A stretch of 64,000 nucleotides of DNA, taken from assembly GCF_001039355.2 (NCBI RefSeq), contig NW_019775902.1, positions 457,612-521,611 of the forward strand, written 5' to 3'. The notes under the pieces are model-generated. The model was not told the DNA's origin, did no database searches, and worked only from the letters and a program-made list of their open reading frames with translations. The DNA comes from Lingula anatina. Lineage: Eukaryota; Brachiopoda; Lingulata; Lingulida; Lingulidae. Position 1 is the stretch's first letter. Every line of letters starts with the position of its first letter. Of this stretch, positions 62,401 through 64,000 are shown piece after piece. Made by a program: the position numbers and the translations under genes.

Positions 62401-62902
62401 GAAACAGTTTGAAGTACGAAACAGGTAGAATTGGAATGGGGACGGGTTTGCCTAACAAAATGTTTATTAACGTTTCGACTTCCTTACTCTAATGGTTTGG
62501 GAATTTACAATGTGAAATAAATTATATATTTTTGTCCGCTCTAGGGGAAGCCTGACCAGTTTCAGCGTACCTAGCCGAAGCAAACCCGCCCCACTCTAAT
62601 GCATATCGTACTTCAAACTGTTTCAGGGACTTACAATGTAGAAAAAAAATCCTGGTTGCAAAATGCGTTGCAGTTGCAAAATGCATTTTCGCGATTCCCT
62701 TCGGTTGCAAATGCGTTGCAGTTGCAAAATACATTCTGTTGCAAAATGCGCCTCTACAGGCGGGTGTATAAAACAAACGTCGCTTACCTGCGCAGTGAAT
62801 AACGGGTCCTGAGCGTGATATACCGAACACCATGGAAGGTCGTCTCCTGGGTGAAATCATACAGCAACCGTCTCCAACTTGGACCACCCTCCTCTCGTGC
62901 AT
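26430..62902 (-). CDS. Giant DEG/ENaC channel with PAN, MAM, kringle and LDLa insertions (5' partial)
   Basis: Thirty-eight minus-strand exons join into one frame of 2,717 residues. Exons in order: 62788-62902, 57240-57407, 55618-55703, 54871-55137, 54541-54678, 54135-54373, 53802-53886, 53062-53319, 52363-52464, 51393-51542, 49200-49577, 48362-48472, 47854-48060, 47107-47448, 45312-45464, 44738-44980, 44150-44515, 43121-43384, 42580-42690, 42231-42374, 41808-41968, 40221-40491, 39604-39867, 39249-39365, 38614-38871, 38319-38432, 37593-37703, 36522-37019, 34774-34887, 33608-33677, 32915-33039, 31286-31368, 30282-30380, 29937-30099, 29367-29423, 27515-28952, 27015-27106, 26430-26623. The channel hallmarks are [58 protein letters not shown] and [14 protein letters not shown]/ENaC proteins are trimeric sodium-permeable channels of the plasma membrane. 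The inserted modules should be extracellular. The start codon lies upstream, probably outside the window. Ligand, gating and partners are unknown. Confidence 0.9.
27515..28952 (-). CDS. Channel exon: thumb motif plus 400-residue helical insertion
   Basis: A 1,438-nt exon, by far the largest of the gene. It begins with [18 protein letters not shown], the conserved segment that closes the Cys-rich region. In ordinary DEG/ENaC channels only about 35-60 residues separate this from the pre-TM2 segment; here there are about 460. The extra sequence is Lys/Glu/Leu-rich with long predicted helices, several NXS/T sequons and few cysteines. I do not recognise a domain in it. Confidence 0.88.
28953..29011. 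repeat. (ATT)n microsatellite at a splice acceptor
   Basis: ATT/AAT trinucleotides immediately upstream (in gene sense) of the acceptor of the 1.4-kb channel exon. Confidence 0.9.
29367..33677 (-). CDS. Channel exons: DEG/ENaC extracellular core
   Basis: Six small exons (33608-33677, 32915-33039, 31286-31368, 30282-30380, 29937-30099, 29367-29423) rebuild the ordinary channel body: [88 protein letters not shown] and [12 protein letters not shown]. Order and spacing match the family exactly. The first of these exons has an AT-repeat upstream instead of a pyrimidine tract. Confidence 0.9.
29909..29928. repeat. (AC)n microsatellite
   Basis: A run of AC dinucleotides close to the donor of the channel exon 29937-30099. 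Confidence 0.85.
31642..32095. mobile_element. Cluster of family B MITEs
   Basis: A complete copy at about 31750-31984 is bounded by AAGCCTAGGCCCCAACCGA and its partner GTTGGGACCTAGGCTTA. A left fragment lies at 31642-31728 and a right fragment at 31985-32095 that repeats the last ~110 bp almost exactly. The cluster lies in a channel-gene intron. Confidence 0.8.
32172..32856. mobile_element. Family A element, second copy, interrupted by family B
   Basis: Terminal sequence GCCTCGGTCACAACCGGCCG at the left and its inverse (GTTGTGACCGAGGC) at the right. It is the reverse orientation of 2776-3954, with matching arm sequences. Family B inserted at 32381-32630. Confidence 0.78.
32381..32630. mobile_element. 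Family B MITE nested in family A
   Basis: A 250-bp element from AAGCCTAGGTCCCAACTACG to GTTGGGACCTAGGCTT. Its interior matches the 31750-31984 copy in inverse orientation (CGTGCGACTTTTGGAGGACG type words). Confidence 0.8.
33158..33478. mobile_element. TTAA-ended MITE family D, copy 1
   Basis: Begins TTAAAGGGATAATAACTCTT and ends GTTATTGTCCCTTTAA, i.e. terminal inverted repeats with TTAA at each end, as for piggyBac-type target sites. An inverted copy lies at 61656-61998. Confidence 0.78.
33688..33748. repeat. (TAATA)n pentanucleotide microsatellite
   Basis: About 12 tandem TATAA units directly upstream (gene sense) of the channel exon 33608-33677. Confidence 0.95.
34203..34492. mobile_element. 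Fold-back element, about 290 bp
   Basis: Arms of roughly 85 bp are inverted copies: GATCCGAGTATAAACTGGTC on the left, the inverse with few changes on the right, plus CCCTACATGAAAG and CTTTCATGTAGGG. A degenerate relative lies at about 52555-52690. Confidence 0.8.
34774..37703 (-). CDS. Channel exons: MAM domain 6, LDLa 6, LDLa 7
   Basis: Exons 37593-37703 ([14 protein letters not shown]) and 36522-37019 form MAM 6. The second exon continues without an intron into LDLa 6 ([17 protein letters not shown]), which lacks one of the usual cysteines. Exon 34774-34887 is LDLa 7 ([19 protein letters not shown]). After it the channel core resumes. Confidence 0.86.
34840..35080. repeat. Partial tandem duplication of LDLa 7 exon (pseudo-exon)
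   Basis: A segment starting at 34840 inside exon 34774-34887 is repeated at 34984 (offset 144 bp, ~100 bp similar). The copy holds only the first ~48 bases of the exon with an intact CAG acceptor and no proper donor. Confidence 0.8.
35936..35969. repeat. Poly(A) tract of about 34 bp
   Basis: Long A homopolymer in a channel intron. No retroposon body was recognised next to it. Confidence 0.9.
38319..39867 (-). CDS. Channel exons: kringle 4, LDLa 4, kringle 5, LDLa 5
   Basis: Exons 39604-39867 (kringle 4, six Cys, [16 protein letters not shown]), 39249-39365 (LDLa 4, [15 protein letters not shown]), 38614-38871 (kringle 5, [16 protein letters not shown], but without its first and last Cys) and 38319-38432 (LDLa 5, [13 protein letters not shown]). 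This looks like a duplicated kringle-LDLa pair. Confidence 0.86.
40221..42374 (-). CDS. Channel exons: MAM domain 5
   Basis: Exons 42231-42374 ([19 protein letters not shown]), 41808-41968 ([19 protein letters not shown]) and 40221-40491 ([12 protein letters not shown], then [15 protein letters not shown]). A TTAA-flanked element sits in the intron between the last two exons. The tail adds a short Cys-rich stretch ([11 protein letters not shown]). Confidence 0.86.
40672..41713. mobile_element. TTAA-flanked DNA element with a basic ORF
   Basis: TTAAAGGCACATACGT at the left and its inverse (ACGTATGGGCCTTTAA) at the right, about 1.04 kb apart, with TTAA at both ends. Inside on the plus strand is a frame (40896-41168) containing [20 protein letters not shown], a Lys/Arg-rich start seen in transposon-derived DNA-binding proteins. 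It lies in the intron between the last two MAM 5 exons. Confidence 0.65.
42580..43384 (-). CDS. Channel exons: kringle 3 and LDLa 3
   Basis: Exon 43121-43384 is a six-Cys kringle ([28 protein letters not shown]). Exon 42580-42690 is LDLa 3 ([19 protein letters not shown]). Its donor is ambiguous: ending at 42580 keeps the last Cys but uses a weak GTTCGT, while ending at 42583 uses GTAGTT and loses that Cys. Confidence 0.85.
43440..43640. repeat. G/C-run and poly(A) repeat fragment
   Basis: GGGGGGTGTCAGGGGGGTCC followed by a C run and about 28 A. It resembles a degraded MITE/SINE tail just upstream of kringle exon 3. The family is not identified. Confidence 0.4.
44150..45464 (-). CDS. Channel exons: MAM domain 4 split by kringle 2
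   Basis: Exon 45312-45464 is the first half of a MAM ([15 protein letters not shown]) and exon 44150-44515 the second half ([19 protein letters not shown], then [12 protein letters not shown]). Between them lies 44738-44980, a complete kringle exon ([27 protein letters not shown]). All three exons are phase 1-1, so the kringle can be included or skipped without a frameshift. Confidence 0.85.
46290..46620. repeat. CGTTGGGCCAA-rich repetitive sequence
   Basis: The words AACGTTGGGCCAA and CGTTGGGCC recur in both orientations within about 130 bp in the intron between MAM 3 and MAM 4. No coding content found. Confidence 0.5.
47107..48060 (-). CDS. Channel exons: MAM domain 3
   Basis: Exons 47854-48060 ([13 protein letters not shown], then [11 protein letters not shown]) and 47107-47448 ([19 protein letters not shown], then [13 protein letters not shown]). 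MAM 3 is followed directly by MAM 4, with no LDLa exon seen between. Confidence 0.86.
48362..48472 (-). CDS. Channel exon: LDLa 2
   Basis: Six-Cys LDLa module with [19 protein letters not shown] and the calcium-binding type DESDEG tail. Phase 1-1 exon. Confidence 0.87.
49200..51542 (-). CDS. Channel exons: MAM domain 2
   Basis: Exons 51393-51542 ([20 protein letters not shown]) and 49200-49577 ([20 protein letters not shown], then [15 protein letters not shown]). The intron between them holds a complete but decayed Tc1/mariner element. Confidence 0.87.
49663..51333 (+). mobile_element. Decayed Tc1/mariner transposon
   Basis: Terminal inverted repeats CAACATTGATCAAAAAGGTT and inverse, flanked by TA dinucleotides, 1.67 kb long. 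The plus-strand interior holds a broken transposase. Near the end one can read the DDE-type signature region ([16 protein letters not shown]) interrupted by stops and frameshifts. Non-functional. It lies in the intron of MAM 2. Confidence 0.82.
52363..53319 (-). CDS. Channel exons: kringle 1 and LDLa 1
   Basis: Exon 53062-53319 is a kringle ([24 protein letters not shown]), with an extra Cys near the end ([10 protein letters not shown], seven Cys in all). Exon 52363-52464 is an LDL-receptor class A module (six Cys, [16 protein letters not shown]). Both are phase 1-1. Confidence 0.87.
52555..52690. mobile_element. Degenerate relative of the 34.2-kb fold-back element
   Basis: Shares AGGCGTGTGAGAGACGGAGA and the following TTTTTCTTTTATG stretch with one arm of the element at 34203-34492. 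Confidence 0.5.
53034..53057. repeat. Poly(A/T) tract at kringle 1 donor
   Basis: About 24 A on the plus strand begin two bases beyond the GTAAGT donor of kringle exon 1. Confidence 0.9.
53802..54678 (-). CDS. Channel exons: MAM domain 1
   Basis: Three exons (54541-54678, 54135-54373, 53802-53886). The domain starts [15 protein letters not shown], has the core [19 protein letters not shown] and ends with [13 protein letters not shown]. All hallmarks of a MAM (meprin/A5/mu) adhesion domain are present. Confidence 0.88.
54871..55137 (-). CDS. Channel exon: PAN/apple domain
   Basis: One symmetric phase 1-1 exon encodes a complete PAN-type module: [18 protein letters not shown], then [28 protein letters not shown] and a final IRC. 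PAN/apple domains bind proteins or glycans in plasminogen, HGF and coagulation factors. An extra Cys occurs in the CVCERAC stretch. Confidence 0.8.
55618..55703 (-). CDS. Channel exon: linker after TM1
   Basis: An 86-nt exon encoding an acidic/aromatic linker ([18 protein letters not shown]) between the first palm strand and the PAN module. Phases fit on both sides. This corresponds to the start of the finger region in ordinary DEG/ENaC channels. Confidence 0.8.
55900..57025 (+). pseudogene. Non-LTR retrotransposon reverse transcriptase fragment
   Basis: Three overlapping plus-strand frames (55805-56257, 56254-56664, 56540-57022) form one broken ORF. The first has NGVPQGS and YVDD, the reverse transcriptase fingers/palm motifs. 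The second and third have [18 protein letters not shown] and [14 protein letters not shown], typical of the C-terminal part of Jockey/R1-like ORF2 proteins. The N-terminus (endonuclease) is missing, and frameshifts show it is dead. It lies in the intron after TM1. Confidence 0.85.
57240..57407 (-). CDS. Channel exon: TM1 and first palm strand
   Basis: The exon encodes the first membrane helix ([19 protein letters not shown]) and the family signature [10 protein letters not shown]. The exon begins after TTAAATATTTTCAG, so the upstream in-frame ATG at 57433 is intronic. Confidence 0.92.
57434..59400. other. Channel intron with hairpin and GT repeat
   Basis: Intronic DNA of the channel gene. 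It contains an inverted repeat (GGCGGCTTAGATGTCTG at about 58412 and inverse ending 58508) and a (GT)n run at 58913-58947. No coding exon was recognised. Confidence 0.5.
59047..60377. repeat. Direct duplication, about 350 bp, 950 bp apart
   Basis: 59047-59405 and 59999-60377 are near-identical over about 350 bp (both GGAATTCAAGGTATT... to GGCATGGTATGTGTTGCA with few changes). The first copy is followed by a (TA)n run at 59410-59446. Confidence 0.85.
59480..61035. mobile_element. Large inverted-repeat block with minisatellite-like arms
   Basis: 59480-59605 reappears inverted at 60735-60840 (shared AACGCCTTCGTTTCTAA and CCGTGTTCACGAACA words). The right arm continues as imperfect repeats of a unit of about 38 bp containing ATTGCATAAAAAATGAAAC (60785-61000). 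Confidence 0.6.
61656..61998. mobile_element. TTAA-ended MITE family D, copy 2
   Basis: Starts TTAAAGGAATAATAACTCTT and ends CATTATCCCTTTAA. Its interior is the inverse of 33158-33478 (shared CTCTTAAGAGATTT and TAATAGCTATAACT). Confidence 0.8.
62350..62690. repeat. Fold-back repeat next to channel N-terminal exon
   Basis: Left arm 62352-62453 and right arm 62578-62690 are inverse copies (TTTGCAACTGCAACGCATTT, TCCCTGAAACAGTTTGAAGT and inverses). The outer arm repeats GTTGCAAAATGC several times. The structure ends about 100 bp from the exon donor at 62788. Confidence 0.7.
62788..62902 (-). CDS. Channel exon: cytosolic N-terminus with HG motif
   Basis: Part of the giant channel gene. The exon follows a strong acceptor (TTATCCTTTTCCCAG) and ends in a GTAAGC donor. 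It encodes a segment with [14 protein letters not shown], the His-Gly gating motif found before TM1 in DEG/ENaC channels. It starts at phase 1 and ends at phase 2, and the split Arg codon joins exactly to the TM1 exon 5.4 kb away. An overlapping ATG in another frame is not the start. Confidence 0.88.
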
Positions 62903-63810
62903 CTGGGAAAAGGATAAAGATTCCAACCAATTGACTTGTTATACAACAATAACCTTTAGCACCCTCTAACAAAACACTAGTGCATTAAATGTGCTCTTCG
63001 CGTTGTAGGTTAAACGAAATATATATCTCAAGATGAGAATTTTTTCAAAAAATTCTGGTAATCTTTATACAATATACTCACTATCGTCTGTCATTTCAAC
63101 CAGTGAAATAATCCCTCTATATCATCCAACTGTTTGTCAAATTATTTTGATGGCGTATAAATTGCACCACTGTCATTCATAATTGATGATCTAAAGGACA
63201 AACGCAGGTATTATCAATTTGCTGTCTCACACTAACTTATCCCCTGGGTCATCGCCTTCACAAAACATCATTTCACACCGAAAATAAAAGCCTTTTAAAA
63301 TGACTGTCGTTTTGATGCCACAATTGGAGCGGTACAGTATTTTTAGAGTTTTCTCTATCTCTCTAGTATCTGAATGTATTACGGACGCATTAAGCTTACG
63401 CCTACTTTACGCCTGATATCTGCATTTATAACGAGTTCTGAACATGTGTTTAAAAGTCATAAGATCTGTTGTTTAAATATATGCTTTAATCATTGTAGCG
63501 TATAAAAAGAATACACGAAGGAAACGTGACTGGTTATTTTGATTCATAATTCTGAATGATATGCATCCAAATATGGTCAAAGAGTGAAAGTAATCGACAG
63601 CGAGAAGGTTTTAAAACACTGATTGTCTAAATCTATTTATATGGAACTCACAAAGAATTGATACACGCAAAATTGTTTGAGGCTGTAGATATATTTCTTG
63701 ACGTTTACATTAAAAGAAAAGTTTGGCGTAGTCAAACGACATTTTATGGCGACAACAATCCCCAGAGCTGATTTACGCACATGTGCATTCTGCACATGTT
63801 CAATTCTCCC
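62903..63810. other. Upstream intron of the channel gene, no exon found
   Basis: The first visible channel exon begins at phase 1, so at least one further upstream exon must exist. I see no convincing candidate here with a start codon. Confidence 0.45.
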
Positions 63811-64000
63811 TAAATACCCCCGTCACACTAGAGGCAGAATGAACAAGAATGCCGTCGGAAAGACAATTCTTTGTGCATTCCTGGATATTCAAAGAGCATT
63901 CTAAAAATTCTGAGTGCATTTCAAATAGTTTTACCCATTCTTGTGGTCGGCCTGAATGTTAAAAACCTTCGAAGCGCATTCCAAGTGGAAAATTATCGAA
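63811..64000. mobile_element. MITE family C, copy 4 (cut by window edge)
   Basis: Starts CCCCGTCACACTAGAGGCAG and continues GCCGTCGGAAAGACAATTCT, matching the inverse of the right half of 20565-20840. Extends past the end of the window. Confidence 0.8.

Noticed and set aside
62522-62926. 134-residue minus-strand frame overlapping the HG-motif exon
   Set aside because: Wrong frame. The frame with [10 protein letters not shown] fits both splice phases and the TM1 exon.

Overview
This is a stretch of an animal nuclear genome. It has spliceosomal GT-AG introns, AT-rich intergenic DNA, many microsatellites, and many small inverted-repeat transposons. DEG/ENaC channels and the mix of MAM, kringle, PAN and LDLa domains point to a bilaterian. 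The gene set (NXPE-like esterase, membrane copper amine oxidase, Gal3ST-type sulfotransferase, many-domain ion channel) suggests a marine invertebrate, either an invertebrate deuterostome or a lophotrochozoan. I cannot name the species from sequence alone.

Layout, left to right: an intronless NXPE/PC-esterase-like gene (924-2297, minus); a transposon with another nested in it (2776-3954); a tiny coiled-coil ORF beside a 146-bp tandem duplication (4.5-5.1 kb); a nine-finger C2H2 zinc-finger gene in at least four exons (7808-11121, minus); a type II membrane copper amine oxidase in five coding exons (12832-17667, plus); a repeat-rich gap carrying one MITE family twice; and a two-exon galactose-3-O-sulfotransferase (21164-22571, minus).

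From 26430 to 62902 and running off the right edge, the minus strand carries one very large gene. I assembled 38 exons by eye. All have consensus or near-consensus splice sites and compatible phases, and together they give one open frame of 8,154 nt (2,717 residues plus stop), with only the extreme N-terminus missing. The product is a DEG/ENaC sodium channel with the cytosolic HG motif, TM1, the FPAVTICN motif, the cysteine-rich palm/thumb, and TM2 with a GAS selectivity filter. Two insertions interrupt its extracellular domain. The first is about 1,800 residues of PAN, MAM, kringle and LDLa modules placed just after the first palm strand. The second is about 400 residues of mostly helical sequence placed just before TM2. 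The separate small ORFs in this half of the window are exons of this one gene. Its introns host a decayed Tc1/mariner, a non-LTR reverse-transcriptase fragment, TTAA-flanked elements and several fold-back MITEs.

The other genes are individual loci with no evident pathway link to the channel. The channel is the unusual object: an ion-channel core carrying modules otherwise typical of secreted or surface adhesion proteins and proteases.
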